Shown one piece after another: positions 45,322-57,600 of a stretch of DNA of 64,000 nucleotides (positions within the stretch are counted from its first letter, which is position 1; each line of letters begins with the position of its first letter). The DNA lies in the NCBI GenBank assembly GCA_026419805.1, contig JAOSLS010000123.1:1-64000 (forward strand), given 5' to 3'. The position numbers and the translations under genes are program-made. Under the pieces are notes generated by a model that searched no databases, was not told the origin of the DNA, and was given only the letters and a program-made list of their open reading frames with translations. The stretch comes from Ceratocystis colombiana (Eukaryota; Ascomycota; Sordariomycetes; Microascales; Ceratocystidaceae).

Positions 45322-46593
45322 TTAGAAGTCCTCGTCAAGGGCAAAGGCGTCACTAGGAGTTTGGTTTGCCTCACCGGAAAGCTTGTTCGCTGAGTTGAGC
45401 ACACCAGCCTTCTGGTAGTCGCCGACACGCTTCTCAAAGAAGTTAGTCTTGCCGCCGAGCGAGATGTTCTCCATGAAGTCGAAGGGGTTTGTGGCACGGT
45501 ACACCTTCTCGTTGCCTAGAGCAACAAGCAGGCGGTCAGCAACAAACTCAATGTACTGCTTCATCAGATCGGCGTTCATTCCTAGCAGACCGCAGGGCAG
45601 AGCCTCGGTCAGGAACTCCTTCTCGATCACGACGGCATCAGTGATGATCTTTTGCACAAGGTCCTTGCTGGGGCGGTTGTTCAGATGCGAGAACAGCAGG
45701 CAAGCAAAGTCGGTGTGCAGGCCCTCATCACGAGAAATAAGCTCGTTTGAGAAGGTCAGACCAGGCATGAGACCACGCTTGCGCAGCCAGAAGATGGAGG
45801 CGAAGGCGCCTGAGAAAAAGATGCCCTCGACAGCAGCAAAGGCAACTAGGCGCTGGGCAAACGTCGACTCCTTGTCGGTGATCCACTTCAGAGCCCAGTC
45901 GGCCTTGCGGCGGATGCAGGGAATAGTGTCAATGGCATTGAACAGGTATGTGCGTTGCGAGGGCTCCTTGATGTAGGTGTCAATCAGCAGCGAGTAGGTT
46001 TCAGAGTGGATGTTTTCCATCATGATCTGGAAACCGTAGAAGCAGCGGGCCTCGGGGATCTGCACCTCGCCTGAGAAGCGCTCAACGAGATTTTCGTTGA
46101 CGATGCCATCAGAGGCAGCAAAGAAGGCAAGAATGTGGGAGATGAAGTACTGCTCGTCTTTGTTCAGACGGTTGTTCCAGTCGTGGAGATCCTTAGAGAG
46201 ATCAATCTCCTCAGCAGTCCAGAAGGAGGCCTCGGCCTTCTTGTACATCTGCCAGATCTAGAGCGGGAGTGAGGAGTTAGCAAGCCAGCCGGCTTAGATT
46301 TGGGTGTAGAATCGTCATACCTCGTGGTACTTGATGGGGAACAGCACGAAGCGGTTGGGGTTCTCCTGAAGAAGCGGTTCATCGGCCTCAAAGGATTTGA
46401 TGGTAGCAGCGACCTTCTTCTCTTCGACAGGCTTCTTCGCATCAGCGGCGACGGCCATGTCAGGCTTGTTCTCGAAGGAGAGCTATGGCGGGGGAAGTAG
46501 AGCCTTGGTTAGTAATAGTTATAGCAACAAAGAAAGACAGCTGGGCAGACATGCGAAACGTACTTGTTGTGAGGGAGTGACGTTAACGGCCAT
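45322..46593 (-). CDS. rnr2: Ribonucleotide reductase small subunit (R2), 375 aa
   Basis: Exons are complement(45322..46257, 46321..46482, 46564..46593); introns of 63 and 81 nt. The 10-residue first exon is MAVNVTPSQQ. The second carries NPNRFVLFPIKYHE. The di-iron and radical sites are present: FFAASDGIV (Asp about 114), ENIHSETY (Glu 145, His 148, radical Tyr 152) and SRDEGLHTDF. The C-terminal FALDEDF is the peptide that docks on the large subunit. The enzyme makes dNTPs in the cytoplasm. All key residues are present, so it is a true catalytic R2 and not an Rnr4-like partner. An MluI cell-cycle box lies 282 bp upstream. No large-subunit gene is in the window. Confidence 0.97.
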
Positions 46594-49098
46594 TATGACG
46601 TATAGACAATTGTGATATGTGGAAAGAGGTAGATTGACTCGGACAAGATCAAGTCAGATAGATAGACAAGGAAAGAAGGCAAGGAAAAGCAGATATAATC
46701 AGGAGAGAGAGCGTAGGGAATAGGGTTCGACTGGTGATGAAGGAAAGGGTAGAAGACAGATGAGCAGAGATGGGGTGCTGGAGAACCGCTTTATAGGTCG
46801 CTGGGGAGGACGTGTTGAGCTAAAGTGCATTAATAAAAAAATGGTGGCTCGCACGCGCTTGAGACGTGACTGGGACGCGTTTCGATCTAACCGGCAACTA
46901 CCTTGCTTCAAACTCCAGGGATTAAGGTGTTGCGTTCTTTATTTTCTGTGCTTTTAAATGCAGTGTTTTACATGTATCTTTTGTCTCTTGCGTGGTATTA
47001 TAGCCTATCTTGAACATTCGTGCCGAAGAGGGCCATCCTTTTCGGGCCATCATGCAGGGGGAATAAGGATGTCAGAATCAATAAAATTTTACTATTTTTT
47101 TTTTTCGTCGTTTAAGAGGAAAAAAAAGCTTGGAGTAGTGAGGGGTGGAGTGGGGCGTGTTTTGTTGGATCTGGTTAGGAGCCTTGTCGACACGGCTTGC
47201 GTTGCTAGGCAGCCTGACGGTGTAAGCGGGGTGTCCTGCGCTCCCTGACGTGGGTTTTGCCACAATGCCCTGACGACTTCCACAGCAACAAGCATGGTAT
47301 TATAACCAGGGCTTAATCAACGACAAGGCAGCTGGAGATCTGGAGATGACCATTGGTGAATCAACAGAGGGCGCGAGCGCTTCACTGGAGGAACAGAGCT
47401 TCGTCGAGCGCAAGTTTTATACCCATAGAGTCAGTTGTGGTTGCTGTTTCAACCGGCTTATTTAGGGCGCGCCGTATACAGGACAGGTGTGGGTACAGGA
47501 TCTATACCACATATGATGCACGAACTCACTTAAGCCAGCATCCTCGCCTCGCCAAAAGTCGGCCTAGATAAGTAGACGAGATTTGGGCGAGGTTACACGG
47601 CATGCATAAAGTATGCTGCAGAGAATTGAATAGAATACATGCACAAAGCAATATGCAGCTAGCTGATGTCTTTGCTATAAAAGACTTTGCTTTCTCACTC
47701 CCTAGATCTAGAGCGAATGAAGGATTGTGTCTACATCACGTGATTTGCACTTAAGTGGTCTTGCCAAAACGCGTGATGCGCGCGTCAATCTCGCGTCAGG
47801 ACGTGCCCTGAAGCTCGTGATGCTCCAGACCCTTTGACCCTTTGAGCAAGGCACAGCACAGTGGAGAGAGTGGGAATGGGGAGGCGGTCTGTGAAATAGC
47901 CAATGTATCAATAGATTGCCTCATTGATGCTCCAACGTATCAGACTTAGCGTGGTATTAATGTGTTGATGAATCAATGTATCCATGTATCAATGGACGAT
48001 GAATCCATGCGATTCGCGTACCAATTTTCTCACATTCCAAACATCAGAAAGACAAGACCGAGACACGGCACACCAAGCTTTCAGCTCTCACTCTTGCCCT
48101 ACAATAGACCATGCCATGGAGACCATGCATTTGTTTACTTTCACACCCTAGCAACTAGAAACTAGAAACTAGCAACTTCTTCTTTTTCTTTTTCCTCCCA
48201 AGTTTAATTGTCTGAAATTTATCGCGACCTCGTGTTCCTTTTTGCTCTTAAAACCATATTGTGATGAAAATGAGGAACGCTTACGCCTCCTCCTTTAGTT
48301 GAAAGGCTTGTCGTTGCTGTGGGGCCCGTGGTGCATCTTCTGCTTATCAGATCCTGAAAACCCAGTACCTCATAGCTCTAGACCCCTCGCCTTGAGCAAA
48401 TTGCCTCGTGTTAGGGGGCGAGCCTAGTCACCTGGCATGCTCTAGCAATCTGTTGGGTTCTTTTCTCCGTGCCTCACCATCTCGGACTTGTTGATCTCGG
48501 ACTACTATCGGAGATTGATAAGCAGCATTGTCACCAAGTTGTTGTCCAAAGCCTCCAACTCCGCTCTATCCGTTGTCGGCGGTCTTGGACACGCCCAGCC
48601 CTGAAACAAACCAACTAGAGTGAGACACAAACACCGAAAGAGGCGACCCAAAAAGGACGCAGGATTTAAACAATACGAAGTCGATTTTCATTCAAAAACG
48701 AATGGCACTATCAAAATTATACGCATGGATAGCCACAACAAAAAAACGCAACTGACCACCATGCGTTAGCAAAATTAGCAATAAACTGGCGCTTCTCAGG
48801 CCGTCTCGCTGTGGAAATAATAGGCTGAGTTTAGTCTGCTGACCAACACGCCATCTTGTGTTCACCCTGACCGCCAGATTAACTTGGCAACTTTTGGCAT
48901 GAAAGCATAAACAATAACAATGGTGAAATGGCCTCACGGCACTGATATATCCTCCATTATCCCTCCTCTGTGCTTGCTAAGGTCTTAGGGCAGCAGCAGC
49001 AGCAAACGACCTTCAGCCCCTCTCCCTCCCCCTCACAACCTTCTTATACCTCCCTATCTCGCTTTACTTGCCTGTTAGTACTCCCTTGTCCCTCTCGC
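46594..49098. other. 2.5-kb intergenic region
   Basis: The left part is the rnr2 promoter, with an ACGCGT box. A T10 run lies near 47096-47105, and small repeats at 48148-48177 (CTAGAAA units) and 47910-48005 (ATGTATCAAT-like strings). No gene or structured RNA is recognised. Confidence 0.5.
46875..46880. promoter_or_regulatory. MluI cell-cycle box (ACGCGT) upstream of rnr2
   Basis: ACGCGT is the core bound by MBF in yeasts and controls S-phase genes including RNR genes. It lies 282 bp before the rnr2 start; a partial CGCACGCG lies about 20 bp nearer. Location supports a role, but a hexamer alone is weak proof. Confidence 0.5.
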
Positions 49099-50442
49099 CT
49101 AGAAGAACCGCGAGAAAAACTCCCACGTATACCGTGGCGCCCATTCCTCACCCGACCAATCGTCCGTTGGATGCTGCGTATGTCCGCCGTCGAACTCGAC
49201 CCATACGACTGGGTGGTTCTCATCACACTTGTACTCGGTAATTGTGTGATCGCCTGAACCCCACTCAGGCTTTCGCGAATACTTAAAGCGGCAGTTGTTC
49301 TGCACCAGATAGCGGTCGCGCATATTACGTCCCAACACAACGGGAAGTATGAGGTCACGGACGCCGTGCTGGCCGTAGAAAGCAACAGGCGAGGGGAGCT
49401 TTGATGGGCACTTGCTGATCTGGGCACCCGACCAAGAGGACACAGCACGAAAAGCACTGCCCATATGGCAGGCCGCAGCATACGTCATGGCAGCACCGAA
49501 GCTATATCCGTGTATGTAACGCTGGTTCTTGTCAATGCACAGTTGGCTCTCAACGTCGGCCATTATACGTTCGAGGAAGGCTGCATCTTCCCCCGCGACG
49601 TTCAACCACATGCCCGCGAACCCATGAGGCGCTACATAAATGGCAGAATCCTCGGGGTCCTGATCAGGCAAGCCATACCACGCATCGTAGCCATGATCGC
49701 CATTCTTGAGAGCTTTAGCACTGCCGCGGAAGGCATGCAGTGTGAATATCAGCCGGTATGGGTGCTCAGGGTTGTAGGACTCGGGGATCCTTACGTAGTA
49801 AAAGCGCTCAAGGCCGTGCACTTTGACTTTTGTAGCGTAATCATTGTCATAGGCCAGCTGCTCCATGCCACACCCAGTTGACGCAATCATGCGGCGAGAG
49901 AGACCAGATGAAAGAGTGTTGTTGTTGTAGATATTCGGGCCGCGGCGAGCAGAAGAAGAGTTGGATAAGCGCGGGGTATCAAGGGAGGGAGGGCCAAGGG
50001 GAGTAGGTACAGGAGCCAGGGAAGTGCTCGTATTCTGGGTGGCAGCATTCGAACTATCCTGGAGATCAAGAGGAAACGCCACGGTATCAGATACCTCAAC
50101 CCCATTCTTGGCAATCAGCTCACGGGCGAGCTTTGCCAGAGCATCGTCGTCATCTAAGGGAGTCAGACTGTGGGATGTCGCAGTCAATGAGTCGTTGAGA
50201 GCTTGTCCTGATAGTGGCTCTTCAGCATTGATAACTTTCTTGGGCAGGGCTTTACTCGTGAACAGCTTGGCGTTAGACTGGTTAAAAGTGCCCTTGGGGT
50301 TGGTATCACCGACTTGGAAGGGAGGTTCTAGGTCATTGTTTTTGACATGAGGGTCAGACGGTGCGCTGATCACGACGCTGGTCGTAGTAAATGCTACCAT
50401 GGCCAACGACCAACAGAGACGGTAGATGTTACCGGGACGCAT
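49099..50442 (-). CDS. Secreted feruloyl-esterase-like alpha/beta-hydrolase (CE1-type), 447 aa
   Basis: This is a single exon. Start chosen at 50442 because MRPGNIYRLCWSLAMVAFTT is a good signal peptide. The frame is open for 73 more codons to an ATG at 50661. Residues 25-190 are Ser/Asn/Pro-rich and look like a disordered linker. The enzyme domain starts near 200 (STGCGMEQLAYDNDYATKVK). The nucleophile elbow is GYSFGAAM (Ser 314), AIYVAPHGFAG matches an oxyanion strand, and EFDGGHTQHP holds the likely catalytic His. This pattern fits feruloyl esterases and related LpqC/CE1 esterases, which release ferulate from plant cell-wall arabinoxylan. The long N-terminal spacer is unusual, since most have a C-terminal binding domain or none. 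Confidence 0.88.
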   Translation of the reverse strand: MRPGNIYRLCWSLAMVAFTTTSVVISAPSDPHVKNNDLEPPFQVGDTNPKGTFNQSNAKLFTSKALPKKVINAEEPLSGQALNDSLTATSHSLTPLDDDDALAKLARELIAKNGVEVSDTVAFPLDLQDSSNAATQNTSTSLAPVPTPLGPPSLDTPRLSNSSSARRGPNIYNNNTLSSGLSRRMIASTGCGMEQLAYDNDYATKVKVHGLERFYYVRIPESYNPEHPYRLIFTLHAFRGSAKALKNGDHGYDAWYGLPDQDPEDSAIYVAPHGFAGMWLNVAGEDAAFLERIMADVESQLCIDKNQRYIHGYSFGAAMTYAAACHMGSAFRAVSSWSGAQISKCPSKLPSPVAFYGQHGVRDLILPVVLGRNMRDRYLVQNNCRFKYSRKPEWGSGDHTITEYKCDENHPVVWVEFDGGHTQHPTDDWSGEEWAPRYTWEFFSRFF

Positions 50443-50841
50443 AATGCCCAGCTGGAAAGAAGTTATAACGAAAACTCGATAGGCTAAACAAATAATACTT
50501 TGGAGCAAAAGACACAAAATAGACAAAATATATATGGAAGCCCAAAGGCCAACGAAAAAAAAACAGCAAAAAGACGAAAAGGAGAAGAAAGAAAGGCATA
50601 GCAGAACAAGTGCGGAAGGACGAGCAGTTGCCTCTTCTTTTGTATCAATGTTTCCAGTCATTTCAAGCCGTCAATTGTTAGTGCCAACCTTCTATTGCCA
50701 CCAAGTACGGTAACGGACGATACATATCACATCACCCCAGTTCAGTTTGGCTTGTGTCCCATGCAAAACTATCGTGAAAGTTTTTTTCTGTACGGAAACA
50801 GTTAAATTCTCATATTTTCAAGCTACTCTGAAAACAGTTTC
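50443..50841. other. Gap between esterase and DUF4112 gene
   Basis: The left 219 bases are open in frame with the esterase (minus strand) and encode hydrophobic residues. This is probably a leader of skewed composition. No separate gene is seen. Confidence 0.5.
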
Positions 50842-51862
50842 TCAGAAGAACCAGTATCTCCGAGTTTGTGTCTTCTTCTGTGAGCTGGCTGGTCGTGACT
50901 CCTTAGGTCTGGTTCCAGCCTCCAAGTCTGGCTCACGCCGATGACCTGTCCAGCTTCTCTCCGGTCGCATTGGTTCCTGACGATTGGGCTGGCGGTCCTG
51001 GCGGCTGTGGTGGTCCCGGCTAGTGTTAGAACGCGGGATTCGCTCGTCCGAAGAACTATTTGACGGTAACGAGCCGCGGTCATATTCAACGGGATCCGAC
51101 GGATCGACGCTAGGAATCGGTAAACCGCTCTTACGCAGGTTTTTGCGACCAACTTCGCGGAGATGAGCCTCAAGGAGTGCAGCGTTGCGAGTATTGGCAC
51201 GGAAAACGGCATCAACGAGATCTCCCAGAAAAGGAATAAGGCCAACACAGAAATCAACGATGATGTTGGCTAGCATGCAGGCCGACAAGCTAGTAGGTAG
51301 GCCGCCTTCAATTTGCGAACAGGTGCGAAGGACCATGAGGGCAAGCAGGGTGTCAATTACGTCGCCGATTCTAGCTAGTTGTTAGCGGCAGGCCGGAATT
51401 GGAAGGGCGGCCGGAAATAGAAACAGACAAGAAAAGAGATGGGTGAAAGCAAGTAAAGAGCAAAAAAGAAAAAAAGGGAAAAAAAAAGATGCAAGTACTC
51501 ACGCAGGCACCAAGCCAATAACGCTACTCCAGCCGAAGCGAATACCACAGCAATTGCATAAGCACATGTCCAGACGATAGGCCCGCCGTTTTACTTTGGT
51601 CAAAATCTTAGCGTCGTGCTCTGAGAGGCCGGGAGGATTAGCCTTTTTCCGCCGAACAGTTTTCCCATTAGGTTTTCCATTAAGGCGGGTTGCGGGAACT
51701 GATTCGAAGTAAGGGTCCTAATAAGGCAGCTCCGTTAGATGCGTGAAAAATTGGATAGGAAAGGCGAGGGGTTCCCAGTTTACTTACCTCGGTGCCAAAC
51801 TTATTCGACACTGACTCGCCCAAGATGCGTTTGGTGACATATTTGGCGATGAACCCGGACAT
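50842..51862 (-). CDS. DUF4112 membrane protein, 272 aa
   Basis: Exons are complement(50842..51370, 51503..51717, 51788..51862); introns of 132 and 70 nt, joining as VPA-IGDVID. The segment IGDVIDTLLALMVLRTCSQI followed by CMLANIIVDFCVGLIPFLGD and LVDAVFRANTRNAALLE is the DUF4112 signature: two hydrophobic spans followed by a conserved FRANTRNAALLE. The N-terminus (MSGFIAKYVTKRILGES) is a basic helix that could target or anchor the protein. The C-terminus after residue 180 is Arg/Ser/Pro-rich and disordered. The biochemical role of DUF4112 proteins is not known to me. A short membrane protein is the safe description. Confidence 0.88.
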
Positions 51863-54669
51863 TTTTGACAGGTGTGAACGGACGATTTTTTTTGTCGGGT
51901 GTAAGTACCAAAAGGGAAAACAAGAGTATTTGTGGTAAGACGTTTACTAAAGTAAGAACTAAATGTGAAGAAACGAATAGAGACAAGAAAAGGGCAAGAA
52001 TTTATGGCAAAAGAGCTCCTATATAGAAGTCTGAAAGTTTGGTTCAGTGTGAGGAAATAAAGGCAAGCCTGGCGTCTCTTGTAGCCAGACAGAGAAAGAG
52101 GAAAAAATGTGACTGACTGGCCCAAAGCCAAAGATAGCTTAGCAGGTAGATCACAGCGCTTCTTTGACGCACAGCGCAAAGGCTAGCTAGCAAGGGGGGG
52201 CGATAAGAGGACAACGACCAAAGCTAGATGCGGGCGCTGATGCAAGTGGGCGCTTGTTTTGTGGATGATTGTTTCGAGGTCGAGAGAAGCGAGCCAAGAG
52301 AAACAGAGTAGCGCGGCAAGCAAAAAGCAAGGGATCCAGGGGAGACAAAGAGAGCAGGCCGAAGAAAGAAGATAGAACGAGTGGATGAAAGAGACTAACA
52401 AGAAGCAAGAATAGAAAATAGATAAAGTGAAAGAAGATAAATCAAAATAAGATGCCAAGTACAAATATAAAGGCGAAGAACTGAACTATGTTGCTATTTT
52501 GCTAAAGATAAATGTGGGAGGTAACAAAGAGAGTACTAATAGATTGAAAGATGGGTTGAAAGAAGAGGAAGAAGAACCAGATCATGCTGATGATGAAAAA
52601 GAAGGGAAAGAAAAAGACCTCATGGCGACCTAAAGAAAGGCAAGAAGCTCCTTTTTATCTTTCCAAATTCGCTACTTACTACTAGGGAATATCATACGTA
52701 TGTGCCTTCCCTCTATTTTGTCTTGAGAAAGCCAAAAGCCACAGCTACGTTCAACATCACGGCGGCCTCTTTATCTCCCACCCGGTGATATTAATTATGC
52801 GGGTGGGGCTCTTTCCTCTGCTCATCTTTGTTGGGAGCCCCGTCCGTTCATCGTTTAGGCGGCCTCTAAATTTATGTCTTGTTGTAATTGCTAGTCTTCT
52901 TTCCCATGCTGCTACCTTCTCTGTGGCCTCCAGGTCTGCGCCTCGTTCAGCTCAGCTGAGTCAAGCACTACTTAGAAAAGTAGGCTAAGGGTTATAAAGA
53001 CTAGGGTCGGTATTTAAGAGTACACATGGCACATGAGAAGGATGGACAGAAAGGGAGAGGGGCTGCCTCTTCCCCTTCTCAGAAAGAGAAAAACGGGAGG
53101 ACGGCACAAGCATCCGTTGGGTCGTTTTCCTGAGGTTGCATCCATAATAGCCATGGAGTTGGGCTGGTTACTCAATAAATAGTATGTCAGAGTCGCATAT
53201 GGCAAGATGCAAATGAGCGCACCAAGGCCCAAGGCCGCAAGTCACCAAACGAAGGTGAAGGTGCAAAAAGTGCCAGAGAAAGGAGGAAAATCCCAAGAAG
53301 CTATAACCCTACCATGTCTCCACATCATTCTCGAGAACCTCAACTTCTCGAGGCTTAACCCCAATCAATCAGGCCAGTCCCCTGTCTGTTGGTTGTCTGA
53401 TTGGCCTGGAGCAGGGGAGAAGCTTTGGCTTCAGCTTTCTTTCGACGACCTTCGCTACTCTCTGGATCCCCGGTCAGTTGAGAGCGAGCGAGAGGAGCAA
53501 GACGGCGCAACATTAGACACTAAAAGGTCAGACGAGATGAAGAAGTCAATAGTAACACGTCATGTCCACTCTGTCAATCTGTCACTTTTGTATGGTGTGA
53601 ATGGCGTGAGCCGCGGAAACTATGCCAATTTTTGTCTCTGATTGGCCCGCTTTTTGTATGATACCCAACGGCTGGCTGGTTGCCACATTGCCCCATAAGT
53701 ATAGTTTTCCTTGTCTCCAAGGCCATGACACACACAAAAGAGGTGAGGAGAAGAGGCCAGAATCAGAAGTAGCATTATAGCCAGTGCGCATCAATTTAAC
53801 GTGTAACTGCCAGCGTTGTCACACTTACGTGGTCCAAGTCCTACCCCCTCATCCCCATGCCATTACTATTAGAACTGCTCAGCCTTGCCTCTTCCCCGCC
53901 CTGGTTTAGTTCGAGCCCCAGTTTTCCATGCTCAACCCCAAGGTTAACCCTCTTTCAGCCTCGTCTCCCTAATCCAAAAATTCCAAGCCCAGACCTAAAA
54001 CCCGCTTTGCTTTGCTTTGCTTTGCTTTGCTTTGCTTTGCTTTGCTTTTATTTTGCTCTTGCTCTGCTTCTAGCTTTGCTTTGTCCTGCTGTGCTTTGAC
54101 TTATTCTGCCTTGTGCTTCGCTTTGCCTCGTTGCTTTTTCTCCTGCGCCTTTTCAACCTCTTCACCACTACCTTCTGTCCTGTTTTTTTTTTTTTTTTCA
54201 TTCTCTAATAATCAAGTCCTTTTCTTTCTTCTGTTTTAGAATCCCCGCTTTAACCTGCTCTATCCTCATATCGCATCATCCACTTTGTGGCTTCTCTCCT
54301 CTCCCCTCTCAAACGAAGGCAAAGCTGACTGAACATTTGGCCTAATTTATTAGACTCTCTGTCTCTCTTCTCTTTTCTCACGTAGAAGCTTTCTCTTTTT
54401 CTATTTTTTTTTCCCTTTCTTGGCCTCAAATCCATCCGCCTCCTCACTACTAGCAATTGTTGCCGATCTATTTAATTATCCTCATATCTCTGATCTGCAT
54501 CACTCTTGACAACAAATATAGCCCACCAGAAGAAGCCCCCCATCCCCATCTGCTCGATCGATACTTTTGTCTATATTTTTTCTTTCCTTTGCTATCCTCC
54601 CTCTTGGATAAGCTTGTCTGTATACCTTCTTTCTACTAGCATGCTTGTTTGGATACCGACACCGCAGTC
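51863..54669. other. 2.8-kb divergent intergenic region
   Basis: This lies between the DUF4112 gene (leftward) and dcp2 (rightward). 51870-52650 is purine-rich on the plus strand, the leader side of the leftward gene. 53840-54669 is pyrimidine-rich, the dcp2 leader, with a GCTTT microsatellite. A direct GGCCAGTC-type repeat near 53370-53405 is too short to interpret. No gene is seen. Confidence 0.5.
54004..54048 (+). repeat. Microsatellite (GCTTT)9
   Basis: Nine perfect 5-bp units, 45 bases, followed by imperfect GCTTT/GCTCT units. It lies about 620 bp upstream of the dcp2 start, in the pyrimidine-rich leader or promoter. Confidence 0.92.
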
Positions 54670-57600
54670 ATGGCTTTAGAACAGAGCAAGCTTAGAACGC
54701 TTGAGGATTGTAGGTGCCAGCCTTCTAACGTGACCTTCTGGCGTGACATTAGCACAATATCCCACTCCTCCTCGCCTTCTCCCTCTCTTGTATCACGGCC
54801 ATTTCTAGTTCGAATTTCGTCATTCCTTACTTCTATTTCTAATGCCTCTTCTCTTCATCAACTAACAAGCTCTTGTCTCCTTTAGGGCTTGATGACCTCT
54901 GCGCTCGCTTCATCATTAACCTCCCTGCCGAAGACCTTTCCTCTATGGAACGAATCTGCTTTCATGTGGAGGAAGCTCAGTGGTTCTACGAAGACTTTAT
55001 CCGTCCTGCCGACCCGAACCTCCCCACACTTACTCTCCGCAATTTCTGTGCCATGATCTTCAAACACTGCCCATTACTGGCCGACTTCCCCGTTGAGGCC
55101 CATGAAAAGGCCTTTGAGAACTTTATGCAGTACAAGCAGCGAATCCCAGTCCGTGGTGCTATCATGCTCAACGAGGCCATGGACCACGTCGTTCTGGTTA
55201 AGGGCTGGAAAAAAACAGCTAGCTGGAGTTTCCCTCGCGGCAAAATCAACATGGATGAAGACGATCTAGATTGTGCCATCCGAGAAGTCGAAGAAGAAAC
55301 TGGCTTAGAACTGCGCGAAGCCGGTCTTGTGCCCGACGACGAAGCTGTAAAATACATCGAGCTCAACATCAGAGAACAGGCTATCCGCTTATATGTCTTC
55401 CGCAACATCCCCATGGACACTACATTTGAACCCAAGACTCGGAAGGAAATTTCCAAGATCGAATGGTTCCCCCTGTCAGAACTGCCCACCTTTCGCAAAA
55501 AGAACAACCAACTGCATGACGATCCTGCCAACAGCTTGGTATCTGCAGCTGTCTCTAGCGCCAACAACCGCTTCTACATTGTCGCGCCTTTCCTTGGTCC
55601 GCTCAAGAAGTGGGTGCAAAAACAAAAGAGAATGGACGCTAGAAGACAGGGCACTACCACAGATATGTCTCACTTGATACCTAGTAATATCCCCGAAGAG
55701 GCGTATGCCGAGGGCCTGGAGACTGCCCACCCATACCATCATGGCGACAACAACTATTCATATGGCCAGCAGCAACAGCAGCAGGCCAATCTCGATGATG
55801 CTAGCCACGACCTCCAGCGTCTTATGAACTTGGAGTCTTCTGGCAACCCCACTGTCCATATTTCTGCGCCTGTCGCTAATAGTGCAGAGATGTCTGATCG
55901 CTTGATGTCTATGCTTAAGATTGGAGGAGTAGGTGGAAGCCCCGATAGTCGGGGAAGTCAGGGAAGTCACCAGCCTCAGCAATCATTTGGAGCGCAACAA
56001 CAGCCGCAGCAACATCAGCAGCACCAAAACCAGCAATTCCAACAACATCAGCTAAACCAACAGCACCAATCGTCTACGGAGTACTCTCACCATGGCGGCA
56101 CCTCCTCTCATTCTAATCTTGAGCCTTCCCAACCTCCGCTCATTAAGCAAACTCCTCCAACTCAAATTCACCACCCCCAGCCCATCCCGCCTCAGGTCCA
56201 AAAGGCGAATCTTGACCAAGGTCTTCTGAGCTATGCTACGCCGCCGCCAACCAATGGAAAGCCGCAACAACAGGGCCCATCATATTCCCTTCAGACTATC
56301 CTAGCTCAGACAAGGCTCCAGCAGCAGCAGCAGCAAGAGTACCAACGGCGGGCTCAACAGCAAGCCCAAGAACAGTCTCAGCAGCAAGCCCAAGATCAGT
56401 CTCAGCAGCAACAACAGCATCAGCATCAGCAGAATCTGGGCCAACAACAAACGCACCTTGGATTTCCAGGGCACCCAGACGCACAACAGCAGCCGCAGCA
56501 TCAACCGATGAATGGTCCTGGGCCATACTCCCAACAACACCAAACCCCAGAGCTTGCCATCCCTCAGTCGCACTCACAGCCCCAATCAGTTCCTGGCTAT
56601 CAGGGAGAGCAGTATGGCTCGAGGCCTGTTTCTGGCCAGTACAATGTCAACCCGCCTCACTCTGCTCATGGGAGCCACGTATCTGGTGGCAATCTTTCCA
56701 ACCACACCAAAGGGCTCCTTGGTATGTTTGGAAGCGAAACTAGCTCTGGGACTCAGCCCATTCCTATTCCTGCTCCACAGCATCAGCAAGCCACACCAGA
56801 GACGATGCCTCAGCGGTCGTGGCCTAATGAAACTCCCGAGCAACAGCTTGCCAGGACACAGGCACTCAACGGGCATGGTAATATTAATGGGAACCCTGAT
56901 GGGACTGCCCATATGGTATCCCAAACTAGCGTTAGTCAAATTGGGTCTCATCCCTCTCACATGGATCCCATGGCGATGCATAACGGCCAGGCGATTCTCA
57001 ATGGAATGATGCAGAAGACTCAGCAACATGGAATGTCTTCGGATAAACAGCGGTCAGCTTTGCTCGATATGTTCAAGGGCGGTCCTTCTCCATCATCTTC
57101 GATCAACGAGCAGCAACAGCCAATGACACAACCCGACAGCTATAGACAGTCACCCATGGATGGACAGTCCTTTGCTGGCCCAAGACATAATGGCGGCGGG
57201 GATAGCAGCGTGCAGAATTTGCACAACGCAATGGGTGGACTGGCACTCCAAGGCGGTGTACGACAGTCTAGTTCTATGTCAAACCCTCCATATGTTCGCG
57301 GTACTGTGTCTATTGAGTCACCCATGCCCTTGCTGCAAAGCAACTCTATTTCTCCTAGTGTTGGAAGTCAGTCCCGCCACTCGCAGACCCCGTACAATTT
57401 TGACCGCTCTACTCTAGAAAGCACAGGGCCTAATCAGTCTGCAATGGCCAGTCCTCCAATCATCAACGGTGCTGCGGTGCCTGGTGGTTCGAAACGGGCA
57501 GAGTCAACGCCGGAACAGAAGCAAAGGCTCCTGTCGCTATTTAGTGGCCAGCAACAGGGTCACCCCCAGCAATCTCAGCAGCCACAGCAGCCACAGCAGT

